A stretch of DNA of 64,000 bases. Source: Paenibacillus harenae DSM 16969 (GTDB lineage Bacteria; Bacillota; Bacilli; Paenibacillales; Paenibacillaceae). Made by a program: the position numbers and the translations under genes. The notes below the pieces were generated by a model. That model saw nothing but the letters and a program-made list of their open reading frames with translations. It was not told the origin of the DNA and ran no database searches. Positions 35,160 to 43,467 of this stretch are shown piece by piece (positions within the stretch are counted from its first letter, which is position 1; each line of letters begins with the position of its first letter). Where the stretch lies: contig NZ_KE383846.1 in NCBI RefSeq assembly GCF_000422465.1, forward strand, positions 394,555-458,554, read 5' to 3'.

Positions 35160-35918
35160 TTACACAGATACTTCGCTGAACACACCTTCGAGGTAAGCCG
35201 CTAAATCCACTTTAATCGGCATAAAGTAAATAGGGCTGTTCAGCCGCTTTGCGAGCGCCAGCGCCTTTCTCGAGAATTCAATATTCCATGCCAGCGTCGG
35301 CTGAAAATCCGGCGGAAACACAACCTGATTTCTCGTTTCCCAATAAGCCTTGGACTTGTCCGATACGACGGGCGATACGCCCCAGAAAACTTCCAGCCCC
35401 TCCAGCATCTCAGCGTATTGCTCCATGAACCGCAGATCAAAGAACGGCTGGGTAAAAAAACCGTCCGCGCCCGCGTCCATTTTCCGCTGAACATAGTCGT
35501 ATTCCTTGCTCGCACTGTTCCGGTAAGGATCGATCGCCGCGTATACTTTAAGGTGGGGATGCTCCTTTTTTATTTTTGCAATCATATCCGTGCAGGTGGT
35601 AGGGTAGGTCGGTAATCCGCTATTTTTCGGGGCGTCTCCCGTGACGACCAGCACCTCCGTTATGCCGTGCTCATCCAAATAGGGGACAAAGGGAAGTGGA
35701 TTTTCCATTTGAAAATCCATTGCCCGGATGTGGGGGATGCTTGCTTTATCGCCCTCTTGTGACAAAGCCGCAGCTTCCCAGCTTCTTAGCTCGAATCTCG
35801 TCAAATCCGGAATGTTAATGGTATTAATAATAGGAAACCGGTTTTTTATAAATTGCAGCTCTGCTCTCAACTCGTCTGCCTCTCTTGGAACAAGCTCTAA
35901 TGATATTCTCACGTTCAA
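35160..35918 (-). CDS. Methylenetetrahydrofolate reductase-like flavoprotein
   Basis: A 252-residue protein of the MTHFR superfamily, shorter than canonical MetF (about 290). It keeps the barrel-core motifs: SLELVPREADEL near the N-terminus, EVLVVTGDAP in the middle and GADGFFTQPFFDL. The last is the most conserved segment, contacting FAD and folate. The shorter C-terminus is shared with a Firmicute subgroup. It may reduce methylenetetrahydrofolate for methionine synthesis, but no metH/metE or split partner is next to it, so the role is uncertain. Confidence 0.82.
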   Translation of the reverse strand: MNVRISLELVPREADELRAELQFIKNRFPIINTINIPDLTRFELRSWEAAALSQEGDKASIPHIRAMDFQMENPLPFVPYLDEHGITEVLVVTGDAPKNSGLPTYPTTCTDMIAKIKKEHPHLKVYAAIDPYRNSASKEYDYVQRKMDAGADGFFTQPFFDLRFMEQYAEMLEGLEVFWGVSPVVSDKSKAYWETRNQVVFPPDFQPTLAWNIEFSRKALALAKRLNSPIYFMPIKVDLAAYLEGVFSEVSV

Positions 35919-36021
35919 TCTCCTTACCGCTATCGATTATCGAAACTGCATAATCATTCATGATATAGAATGTATATTCAGTTTACCAATCAATATATTA
36001 GAGATGTTCGATTAGTTTTGC

Positions 36022-36546
36022 TTATAATGCCGGCTGCAGCTCAGACATTTTGAATAATGAAATATAAGCTAATCCCGCCTCCTCGAGATTGGTTCTGCCT
36101 TTCTCATCTCTTTCGATGACAGACAAGACGGATTCCACTTCTGCGCCGGCCTTCCTTAAGTCCTCCGTACTTAATAAAATCTGGCCCCCGGTCGTTACGA
36201 TATCTTCAATGACGCACACTCTTCTGCCGGTAAGATCTACCCCCTCAGCCAGCTTACAGGTTCCATATTCCTTCGCTTTCTTTCTCACAAACACGACCGG
36301 TATGCCGGTTGTGAGTGACAGAGCTGTCGCAATCGGAATACCGCCCATCTCCAGACCCGCCAGCACTTCGGTTCCGTCAGGCACGAAGGGCCTTAAATGC
36401 TCCGCAATCGCGGCAAGGAGAACCGGGTCGGACTCAAACAGGTATTTATCAAAATAATGATTGGAGGTCTGACCCGATCTCAGCTTAAAATCCCCCTTTA
36501 AAAGGGCTGTCTCATAAATCGCCGTTGCCAAAGCTTCTCTTTCCAT
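36022..36546 (-). CDS. pyrE: Orotate phosphoribosyltransferase
   Basis: A 174-residue enzyme that makes orotidine monophosphate from orotate and PRPP. The PRPP motif is CVIEDIVTTGGQ; FVRKKAKEYGT forms the flexible catalytic loop. The ATG at 36546 follows GGGGAGGCG at seven bases; longer upstream reading would run through a terminator hairpin and is rejected. The gene is separate from any pyr operon in this window and is preceded by a strong hairpin with a run of eight T, which may regulate it. Confidence 0.9.
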   Translation of the reverse strand: MEREALATAIYETALLKGDFKLRSGQTSNHYFDKYLFESDPVLLAAIAEHLRPFVPDGTEVLAGLEMGGIPIATALSLTTGIPVVFVRKKAKEYGTCKLAEGVDLTGRRVCVIEDIVTTGGQILLSTEDLRKAGAEVESVLSVIERDEKGRTNLEEAGLAYISLFKMSELQPAL

Positions 36547-36574
36547 CAATGAACGCCTCCCCATTAATTTGGGC

Positions 36575-36609
36575 AAAAAAAACACTAAAGCATTGGATGC
36601 TTTAGTGTT
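36575..36609 (-). terminator. Strong terminator or attenuator just upstream of pyrE
   Basis: Perfect 13-base arms AACACTAAAGCAT and ATGCTTTAGTGTT (36581-36593, 36597-36609), loop CCA on the minus strand, then eight T. It ends about 30 bases before the pyrE start. It may terminate the LysM gene upstream, or act as an attenuator in the pyrE leader. Confidence 0.8.
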
Positions 36610-36772
36610 CCTTAGAGCAATCGTATGAGAATACGGAAATAACAAGCCGTTTAGCCCGCCTTTCCCGTTCTCTCCTCATAAGGTCGCCCCTTCCCATTAG
36701 ATCGTTCCGTTTATTCTAACCTTCAGACCGCTTTTGCGCAACTGCTTCTGCAGGCGGCTTGCTCATGGAAGC

Positions 36773-37192
36773 TTATTTATATGGCACTCCCGGATAAGGC
36801 ATGTTTTGGCTAGGATACAGGTTGGCTGCTTCTTCTTTTTCCATATATGTCTTATGACAATACATATGGGAAATTCGAGGAATATGGACAGTGGAACCAG
36901 GTTGAATTTCTCCCGGGTGTCCGATATGAGGATTGGCCTCCTCCAGAATCGGGCAAGGGATATTATACATGTGCGCGACTTTATCTAACGTATCGCCTGG
37001 CTGTGTCTGGTGATGGGCAAAGTACATGTCGTTGTCGTTTCGGTCTCCGCCGTCTTCTTCACGGAAAAACGGAAAGAAAAACGGTGAAAAGAAGAAGAAA
37101 GGGAACAGAAAACGCCGCGGAAAAAAGGGATGAGGGAACGGCCGGAATGGACGGCGGAAACCGAATCCGCCTGGGATAAACGCACGATTCAT
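36773..37192 (-). CDS. LysM protein with Phe/Pro/Arg-rich N-terminus, spore-coat-like
   Basis: A 139-residue protein. Residues 1-45 are dominated by Phe, Pro and Arg (FRRPFRPFPHPFFPRRF), and residues 46-55 are acidic. One LysM domain follows (QTQPGDTLDKVAHMYNIP to PGSTVHIP). The C-terminus is rich in Tyr, Pro and Met. There is no signal peptide; such LysM proteins with aromatic low-complexity tails are typical of spore coat or cortex-interface proteins such as SafA relatives. This role is inferred from composition. Confidence 0.75.
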   Translation of the reverse strand: MNRAFIPGGFGFRRPFRPFPHPFFPRRFLFPFFFFSPFFFPFFREEDGGDRNDNDMYFAHHQTQPGDTLDKVAHMYNIPCPILEEANPHIGHPGEIQPGSTVHIPRISHMYCHKTYMEKEEAANLYPSQNMPYPGVPYK

Positions 37193-37270
37193 TGAATAAC
37201 CTCCATCGTTTAATGGTCATTTGACTATATAAAATATGACCATGAGCGGAAATCGTTCCATTCAGCCCAA

Positions 37271-37297
37271 AAATTAGGCTTGTTTAATAAGAAGCCT
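37271..37297 (-). terminator. Terminator overlapping the end of the LysR gene
   Basis: Arms AGGCTT (37276-37281) and AAGCCT (37292-37297) span the stop codon. On the minus strand the stem is followed by AATTTTTGGG. Confidence 0.55.
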
Positions 37298-38192
37298 CCC
37301 GAAAGCTTTCAATGAACTGCTGCGCGCGCTTAGGCAAATAATGCCCCTTCAGCCACAGGATGCCCACGTCCGATTGGAAATCGGCATCCTCGATATCGAG
37401 CATCTTCACCACCGTCGTCGGGAAAGACGACATGACCGATTTCGGGAATACCGTCGCGCCTATCCCGCTTGCGATCAACGACATAATAATCGCAACGCTG
37501 GAGCATTCGCATATCATATAAGGCTCGAAGCCGTGGCGTTTGCATTCGTTGACGACCTGCTCGTGCATCCGGGTCGTCTTGTCCGTCTTCAAGGTCAGGA
37601 ACGGAAATTGCGCCAGCTCCTTCATACAAATGGACTGCTTCCCGGAGTAGTCGCCCCAGGAGCTTGGAATGACCGCGACGAACGGATCGGAAGGCAGCGG
37701 CAGTATCGAATATTGCTGCGGATGCGTCTGGGCTTCGAACGGCAGCCGCGCCACGATCAAATCGATCGCCCGTTTCTCGAGCTGCTCGCCCAAGTAGAAA
37801 TGGTCGCCTTCCGATATTTTGAACGTAACCTGCGGATACTTTTCCCTGAAATGCTTAATCCGCTCCGGCAGCAGCGAGATGCAGGAAACGACCGAACCGA
37901 TCGATAAGACGCCGCGGACGCCCTCCTCCATCCCTTTCACTTCCCGGATCGAATCATCGAACTGCTGGAGCAGCGCTTCCGCCTTCCGCTTAAGCAGTTC
38001 CCCGGAAGGGGTCAGCTTCAGCCCCTTGCCATTCCGGTTGAACAGCTTCACGCCAAGCTCCTCCTCCATCAGCTTCAGCTGCCTGCTGAGAGGGGGCTGC
38101 TCCATATTCAGCCGCTTGGCCGCTCTTGTAACCTGTCCTTCTTGCGCCGCCGTCAAAAAATATTTAAGCTGTCTCATGTCCATATCGTTCAC
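37284..38192 (-). CDS. LysR-family transcriptional regulator
   Basis: A 302-residue regulator. The winged helix at about 6-65 is the classic LTTR form (LKYFLTAAQEGQVTRAAKRL, then QPPLSRQLKLMEEELGVKLF). The periplasmic-binding-like effector domain follows (LSIGSVVSCISLLPERIKHF). The start may be GTG at 38192 or ATG at 38183. It is divergent from a branched-chain aminotransferase gene with a palindrome in between, so it probably regulates that gene; the effector is unknown. Confidence 0.9.
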   Translation of the reverse strand: MNDMDMRQLKYFLTAAQEGQVTRAAKRLNMEQPPLSRQLKLMEEELGVKLFNRNGKGLKLTPSGELLKRKAEALLQQFDDSIREVKGMEEGVRGVLSIGSVVSCISLLPERIKHFREKYPQVTFKISEGDHFYLGEQLEKRAIDLIVARLPFEAQTHPQQYSILPLPSDPFVAVIPSSWGDYSGKQSICMKELAQFPFLTLKTDKTTRMHEQVVNECKRHGFEPYMICECSSVAIIMSLIASGIGATVFPKSVMSSFPTTVVKMLDIEDADFQSDVGILWLKGHYLPKRAQQFIESFREASY

Positions 38193-38203
38193 CCCGTCAC
38201 GCC

Positions 38204-38218
38204 ATACCTTAAAGGTAT
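38204..38218. promoter_or_regulatory. Palindrome, candidate LysR-type box
   Basis: ATACCTTAAAGGTAT is a perfect 7-1-7 palindrome and fits the T-N11-A pattern of LysR boxes. It lies 10-25 bases upstream of the LysR start and about 75-90 bases upstream of the aminotransferase start. Confidence 0.55.
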
Positions 38219-38293
38219 AACAACACTATAAAATAGATATTTTAAATATATCCTATGAAGTGTTAGCATTCAATTAACAAGAATAAAAGGGAG

Positions 38294-39385
38294 ATGGGCC
38301 ATTTGCTTCAATCATTGAACATTGAGCTTGCCAAATCGAAGAAACAGCAGCCGGCGGCAGACCAGCTTGGCTTCGGCAATTATTATACCGACCATATGTT
38401 TATTATGGATTACCAGACCGGCAAGGGCTGGCATTCGCCGCGCATCATTCCTTATCAGCCGATCGTGCTTGATCCTGCGGCTAAAGTATTTCATTACGGT
38501 CAAACGATTTTTGAAGGCTTGAAGGCGTACAAAACCGGCGACGGACGCGTGCTTCTGTTCAGGCCAAGCAAAAATTTTCAGCGCATGAACCGTTCTAATG
38601 AACGGCTGAGCGTACCCGAGGTTCCCGTAGACGACTGTATCGAGGCTTTGAAACAGCTTATCGCCATCGATCAGGACTGGATTCCGACAGCGCCGGAAAC
38701 GTCGCTGTACATCCGCCCGTTCATCATTGCGACGCAGCCGCAGCTTGGCGTGGCGCCATCGACGCATTATCAATTTATGATCATCATGTCGCCTGTAGGC
38801 GCTTACTATACCGAAGGCGTTAATCCGGTCAAAATTTTCGTCGAATCGGAATATGTCCGTTCCGTCAAAGGCGGTGTCGGCGAAGCGAAGACCGCAGGAA
38901 ACTACGCTGCGGGCCTGAAAGCGCAGGAGCTCGCCAAAGATAAGGGCTATTCCCAGGTGCTGTGGCTGGACGGGGTTCACCGCAAATATATTGAAGAAGT
39001 CGGCAGCATGAACGTGTTTTTCAAAATCAACGGAACAGTCCATACCCCTGCGCTGAACGGCAGCATCCTGGACGGCGTTACCCGCAATTCGATCATTCAG
39101 CTGCTGAAGCACTGGAATATTCCTGTAGTGGAGCGTCCGATCGCTATCGAAGAACTGTATGAGGCCAGCCGCAAGGGCGAGCTGGAGGAAGCGTTCGGTA
39201 CGGGCACGGCCGCCGTTATTTCTCCGGTCGGCGAGTTGAACTGGCAGGATGACGTACTCGTCATTAATGGGGGACTGACCGGAGAGCTCTCGAAGAAATT
39301 GTACGATACGCTGACCGGCATTCAAATGGGCAAACTTGAAGATCCGTTCGGCTGGATGGTTGAAGCCACAACGGTTACCGTATAA
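38294..39385 (+). CDS. ilvE: Branched-chain amino acid aminotransferase
   Basis: A class IV PLP enzyme of about 360 residues, closely similar to B. subtilis YbgE/YwaA. It has FGNYYTDHMFIMDY, FHYGQTIFEGLKAY, the PLP lysine in EAKTAGNYAAGLKAQE, YIEEVGSMNVFF and EEAFGTGTAAVISPVG. It transfers amino groups between Leu/Ile/Val and 2-oxoglutarate. AAAAGGGAG lies only two bases from the ATG at 38294. The TTG at 38303 is better spaced and may be the true start. The divergent LysR gene is the likely regulator. Confidence 0.93.
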   Translation: MGHLLQSLNIELAKSKKQQPAADQLGFGNYYTDHMFIMDYQTGKGWHSPRIIPYQPIVLDPAAKVFHYGQTIFEGLKAYKTGDGRVLLFRPSKNFQRMNRSNERLSVPEVPVDDCIEALKQLIAIDQDWIPTAPETSLYIRPFIIATQPQLGVAPSTHYQFMIIMSPVGAYYTEGVNPVKIFVESEYVRSVKGGVGEAKTAGNYAAGLKAQELAKDKGYSQVLWLDGVHRKYIEEVGSMNVFFKINGTVHTPALNGSILDGVTRNSIIQLLKHWNIPVVERPIAIEELYEASRKGELEEAFGTGTAAVISPVGELNWQDDVLVINGGLTGELSKKLYDTLTGIQMGKLEDPFGWMVEATTVTV

Positions 39386-39440
39386 GCGGAAGGGACAACC
39401 CGCGATATACTCGTATGACCGAAAAAAATATAACGTAACA

Positions 39441-39500
39441 AGCAGAAACGCCTGTCGGTCCTTATCAGAGACGTAAGCCGTTTCGCGGAGAATGCTAAGA
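39441..39500. repeat. Dispersed intergenic repeat, copy B
   Basis: Second copy of the repeat at 22193-22251, from AAGCAGAAACGCC to GAGAATGCTAAG. The core CCGTTTCGCGGAGAAT is identical. It lies just downstream of the aminotransferase gene, directly before that gene's terminator. Confidence 0.65.
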
Positions 39501-39510
39501 ATTTAAGAAA

Positions 39511-39559
39511 AGAGGCGCCCTCCGTCATCTGCGATGACTTTCGGGTAAGCCTCTTTTTG
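39511..39559 (+). terminator. Terminator after the aminotransferase gene
   Basis: Outer arms AGAGGC and GCCTCT with inner arms GTCATC and GATGAC, followed by TTTTT on the plus strand. Confidence 0.65.
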
Positions 39560-39572
39560 AATGAGAAAAAAT

Positions 39573-39977
39573 TTATGCCCCGCCAGGCACTCCGTCCGTC
39601 CCGCCAAACGCGAGATGGTAGCCGTCCGGGTCCTCCACCACGAATTCCTTCCAAGGACCGCCTTCCGCATAAACGACCGGCTCCACGGAAATAACGGCTC
39701 CTTTGCTTCGGAACTCCACATACAAGGCGTCCAATTGCGCCCATGTTTCCGTGTATACCTGAACATCAACGGCATACCCGCCGCCGGCCGGCCGCGCATT
39801 CGGCCTCACATCCGCTGACTCGGCCGCCTGGAACAGCTTGAGTGCAACACCCTGCAAGCCGCCGCGTTCCGCCCACCAATCCGTCACCTGAAAGCCCATT
39901 ACGTCGCGATAGAAGCTTTGGGATCTTGCCAAATCGGAAACCATGAGTACCGTAAGAGAGCTGAACTTCTCCGACAT
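39573..39977 (-). CDS. VOC family (glyoxalase/bleomycin-resistance-like) protein
   Basis: A 134-residue protein of two beta-alpha-beta-beta-beta modules: LTVLMVSDLARSQSFYRDVMGF in the first, and VYTETWAQLDALYVEFRSKGA in the second with FVVEDPDGYHLAFGG at the end, where the glutamate ligand of many members is replaced. The family includes dioxygenases, glyoxalase I and antibiotic-binding proteins; nothing here decides between them. AAAGGGGAAG precedes the start. Confidence 0.85.
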   Translation of the reverse strand: MSEKFSSLTVLMVSDLARSQSFYRDVMGFQVTDWWAERGGLQGVALKLFQAAESADVRPNARPAGGGYAVDVQVYTETWAQLDALYVEFRSKGAVISVEPVVYAEGGPWKEFVVEDPDGYHLAFGGTDGVPGGA

Positions 39978-40150
39978 CGATTAACTTCCCCTTTCCCCCG
40001 CACACCGTTTAATATGGTGGATCTCCCCATATATTCTCGATTGAAGCCGCCTTTCCTTTATTTGTAACGAATCGGTGCTTGAGCGGCTTTTCCAGAAGGT
40101 ATCCTACCGATTATTCCGCTCACAAGAATTTTTGAAGCGTTCCTGTAACA

Positions 40151-40168
40151 CTGACATAATGTTGTCAG
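40151..40168. promoter_or_regulatory. Inverted repeat upstream of the MFS exporter
   Basis: CTGACA-N6-TGTCAG lies 55-72 bases upstream of the exporter ATG. Arms and spacing fit a dimeric repressor site of MarR or TetR type, but no such regulator gene is adjacent. Confidence 0.4.
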
Positions 40169-40222
40169 CAGTGCCTCTTTATACTTAAGGTATCAAATGA
40201 GATCAATTGGAGGTTCCAAAAC

Positions 40223-41755
40223 ATGCAAAAAGGAAAACAAAAAACCGGTGTAGTTATCGCAGGACTGCTGCTAGCCATTCTGATGGCATCCATGGACAAC
40301 ACCATTATGGCAACCGCGATGGGCACGATTATCGGCGACCTCGGCGGCCTCGACAAATTTATTTGGGTCACCTCGGCTTATATGGTCGCGGAAATGGCCG
40401 GCATGCCGATCTTCGGCAAGCTGTCCGATATGTACGGCCGCAAGCGCTTCTTCGTCTTCGGCATTCTCGTCTTCATGGCCGGCTCCGCCCTGTGCGGGAC
40501 GGCAAACTCGATCATTGAACTGAGTCTCTTCCGCGCAGTACAGGGCATAGGAGCAGGCGCGCTGATCCCGATTACATTCACCATTATGATGGATGCCGTT
40601 GCGCCGGAGAACAGAGGCAAGCTGGGCGGATTGTTCGGGGCCGTGTTCGGCATGTCGAGTATTTTCGGACCGCTGCTTGGCGCTTATATTACCGATCATA
40701 TTCATTGGGCATGGATTTTCTATATCAATCTGCCGCTCGGCCTGATTTCTCTCGGCATGATTGCCCTCTTCTACAAGGAATCGCTTGAGCACGCGAAGCA
40801 AAAAATCGACTGGTGGGGCGCGGTCTCGCTTGTCGGCGCCGTCGTCTGTTTCATGTTTGCAATGGAACTTGGAGGCAGGGAGTTTGCGTGGGATTCGTTC
40901 CCGATTATCGGAATGTTCGCCGGATTCGCCTTATTTACAGTACTGTTCATCGTTGCGGAGAAAAGAGCCAAGGAGCCGATTATTACATTCGGCCTGTTCA
41001 AAAGCCGCTTGTTCTCGACAAGCAACGCGCTCGCTTTCTTCAGCGGCGCAGCGTTCATCACGGCTTCCGTATACATCCCGATCTACATCCAAGGCGTACT
41101 CGGAGGAAGCGCAACGAACGCCGGACTTGTCCTGCTGCCGATGATGCTCGGTTCGGTTGTCACTGCAACCGCCGGCGGCGCACTGATGACGAAGCTGTCC
41201 TACCGCACCATTATGATCTCGACGCTGATTCTGCTTGTTGGAGGAATCGCGCTGCTCACGACATTGACACCTGACTCCTCTCGTTTAGCGATTACGCTCT
41301 ATATGATTCTGGTTGGGCTTGGCATCGGCGGCTCCTTCTCGGTTCTCAGCAACGCGGCGATTCATGCCATGCCTATGCGCCAGCGCGGAACGGCGACCTC
41401 TACGCTTAATTTCCTGCGGTCGCTCGGCATGACGCTTGGCATTACGATTTTCGGAATTGTGCAAAGCCATGCTCTCACACGTAAGCTGTCGGAAGCGTTT
41501 GGGGGAAGCGGTCTGCCGGCCGGCGGGGAGGGCATTGATTTCAGCGACCCGCATGCGCTGATGAACCCGGAAGCGCGTACCCAAATCCCGGAGCAAGCGC
41601 TGGGCAAAATAACGGACGGTCTCTCGTCCTCGATCGTCTTCACCTTTGCGGTCGGCATCATTCCCGCGGTGTTAGCCTTGGCCATCGCCTTTATGATGAG
41701 CAAGGAAAAGCTCGACCCTGCAGCCGAAACAGAGCAATACGCAGCGGCGCACTAA
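40223..41755 (+). CDS. MFS drug exporter, DHA2 (EmrB/QacA) family
   Basis: A 510-residue transporter with 14 predicted helices. Motif A is FGKLSDMYGRKRFF, motif D1 is LLLAILMASMDNTIMATAMG, and motif C is GAVFGMSSIFGPLLGAYIT. These place it with proton-driven multidrug exporters of 14 helices. AATTGGAGG gives a good start. It has a stem-loop operator candidate upstream and a strong terminator after it, so it is monocistronic. Confidence 0.92.
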   Translation: MQKGKQKTGVVIAGLLLAILMASMDNTIMATAMGTIIGDLGGLDKFIWVTSAYMVAEMAGMPIFGKLSDMYGRKRFFVFGILVFMAGSALCGTANSIIELSLFRAVQGIGAGALIPITFTIMMDAVAPENRGKLGGLFGAVFGMSSIFGPLLGAYITDHIHWAWIFYINLPLGLISLGMIALFYKESLEHAKQKIDWWGAVSLVGAVVCFMFAMELGGREFAWDSFPIIGMFAGFALFTVLFIVAEKRAKEPIITFGLFKSRLFSTSNALAFFSGAAFITASVYIPIYIQGVLGGSATNAGLVLLPMMLGSVVTATAGGALMTKLSYRTIMISTLILLVGGIALLTTLTPDSSRLAITLYMILVGLGIGGSFSVLSNAAIHAMPMRQRGTATSTLNFLRSLGMTLGITIFGIVQSHALTRKLSEAFGGSGLPAGGEGIDFSDPHALMNPEARTQIPEQALGKITDGLSSSIVFTFAVGIIPAVLALAIAFMMSKEKLDPAAETEQYAAAH

Positions 41756-41773
41756 TCGGATTGAAGCGTACAA

Positions 41774-41810
41774 ATGGCCAACCAGTAAACTCTGGTTGGC
41801 CATACCTTTT
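41774..41810. terminator. Bidirectional terminator between exporter and dehydratase genes
   Basis: Perfect 11-base arms ATGGCCAACCA and TGGTTGGCCAT (41774-41784, 41793-41803) followed by ACCTTTT; convergent genes end on both sides. Confidence 0.75.
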
Positions 41811-41821
41811 AGAAATGATGA

Positions 41822-43441
41822 TCAATTTTGCTTTGCGTTTTCCATCCTCTTCTTCTTGGTTCCGAAGGGACGCCAGTTGAAATATCCTCCCGGCATTTCG
41901 TATACGGCATTTGCGGCTGTACAGGCTACGAAGTGACGGCTAGCATGCAATGGATTGTTCGCTGTTGATCCGCTTGGTAACGGCTCCCCGGCATAGCCCT
42001 TTCTCGTAAGCGCTTCGTCGAACTCTTTCTGTGCCGCCTGTTTTGCCTTGAACAGCATCATTTGTACCCTGCTGTATACATTGATCGCCCCGTCACCCGT
42101 CGTTTCGATCGGGAGAAAGATAGCATCGGGGTATCTCTCCGTAATCAAGGATTGAACCCCATCTGAGACGCCGGAAGACGGCATACATCCGAAAGGCTTG
42201 ACGGAGATGGTCATGTTGACTTTCCGTTTGACCACGTTCAGAATCAACTTGCCCACTTCCATATGCCCTTCCCCGCCGCGCAGCTGATTGTTGTAGTGGT
42301 CATTAGCAACCCGGGCGATTTCCTCCATATCGGGCAAATGATAGCCGCGCAAACCGATCATTCGGGCATACGTTTGGAATATCAACCGAATGCCCCGGTC
42401 GGCAAGCGCCAGCATAAGTAACGTTGCAACGGGATTCTTACCTTTCAAACCTTTACCTCCGGCATCTGCTTTCCGCAAGCTCATCCGCTTTCGGGTATCG
42501 TAGAGCCCCGACCAAATAAGGAACAGGATCCAAGCGGTAACCGATTGAACTTCAACCTCGGCCCCTTCGGTTTCGAGAAACTTTTGCAAATGATAATTGC
42601 CGTCCCCTTCCGTCGTCATGGCCCAGAATTCCCCGATGATGCTGACTTTCGGCTTCACGCGCGTCCGATCCACTTTAACGGCTTTCAGCTCCTTGCGGCA
42701 CCGGATAAACGTCGGGATGAGCGATTTACGCCGGCTTAAAGCGTCATGCATAAGCTCCTTGCAGCGAGCAAGAGCGGCGTCGGTTGAACCTTCCTTTACT
42801 TCGTAGGGACGAATGCGGTAACCGATCGCATTCAAGATGTCCCCGAGCAGGACGGCCTTAAGGAAGCTGATAAAAAACGAAGTGTCCAATTTCAGCGCCG
42901 ATTCTCCTCCGGTCGCCTGCTTCAAACCGTCTGTCTGTTGGAACAAAAGCACTCGAAAGCCGTCAAAGCCCGCATCGCGCAGCGCTTTCCGGTATTCCGT
43001 CACGTAAGTACCGAAACGGCATGGGCCGCAGGAGCCGCTCGTCACGAATAGGTAATTGCTGATTATCTCTTCCTTAGACTTCCCTTCCACGTCACGGAGA
43101 TGGTGCAGGTATTTGATCAAATTGCCGACCGTGAAATACGTCGGATTGCACTGTCCCCGGTTGCCGAATTCCTTGCCATAACGCAGCGACTCGCTGTCCG
43201 GACAGTCCATGTGCCGCACCCGGTAGCCGAGCCCGGACAAAGCGCCTTCTACCAGATAATCATGAGCCATCGTCAGCCCGCCGAACAAAATCGTTGTGGA
43301 CGCTTTGTCTTTGGCCAGAAACCGGCGGGGGACGGGATCAAACCACTGGTGCTTGCCTGCCTGATCCAAACCGAGTTCCTTTTCCTGTTCCTCCTGAAAC
43401 TTGCGGAGCTCGTCCTCAAGCATATTTTTCTCCATTGCCAT
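41822..43441 (-). CDS. 2-hydroxyacyl-CoA dehydratase-related protein, partner of the large activase
   Basis: About 539 residues. The ATG at 43441 is chosen, because AAAGGAG overlaps the GTG at 43453. The protein has the cysteine motifs of the HgdB-like fold: TSGSCGPCRFGTYVTEYR, CMPSSGVSDGVQ and HFVACTAANAVYEMPGG. They probably hold an iron-sulfur cluster. In many Firmicutes and Clostridia this segment is fused to the activase as one protein of about 1400 residues; here it is a separate gene 26 bases downstream. The substrate is unknown, and no classic HgdA/HgdB pair is nearby. Confidence 0.82.
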   Translation of the reverse strand: MAMEKNMLEDELRKFQEEQEKELGLDQAGKHQWFDPVPRRFLAKDKASTTILFGGLTMAHDYLVEGALSGLGYRVRHMDCPDSESLRYGKEFGNRGQCNPTYFTVGNLIKYLHHLRDVEGKSKEEIISNYLFVTSGSCGPCRFGTYVTEYRKALRDAGFDGFRVLLFQQTDGLKQATGGESALKLDTSFFISFLKAVLLGDILNAIGYRIRPYEVKEGSTDAALARCKELMHDALSRRKSLIPTFIRCRKELKAVKVDRTRVKPKVSIIGEFWAMTTEGDGNYHLQKFLETEGAEVEVQSVTAWILFLIWSGLYDTRKRMSLRKADAGGKGLKGKNPVATLLMLALADRGIRLIFQTYARMIGLRGYHLPDMEEIARVANDHYNNQLRGGEGHMEVGKLILNVVKRKVNMTISVKPFGCMPSSGVSDGVQSLITERYPDAIFLPIETTGDGAINVYSRVQMMLFKAKQAAQKEFDEALTRKGYAGEPLPSGSTANNPLHASRHFVACTAANAVYEMPGGYFNWRPFGTKKKRMENAKQN

Positions 43442-43467
43442 AACTGTTTCCACTCCTTTTTAATGTC

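Noticed and set aside
38312..39325. Minus-strand frame of 337 codons opposite the aminotransferase gene
   Set aside because: The plus-strand frame has unmistakable class IV aminotransferase motifs; the antisense frame has none.
43454..43467. Frameshift joining activase and dehydratase partner into one gene
   Set aside because: The downstream gene has its own ribosome site (AAAGGAG) and ATG and the upstream gene ends cleanly in TAA, so two genes are more likely than a broken fusion.
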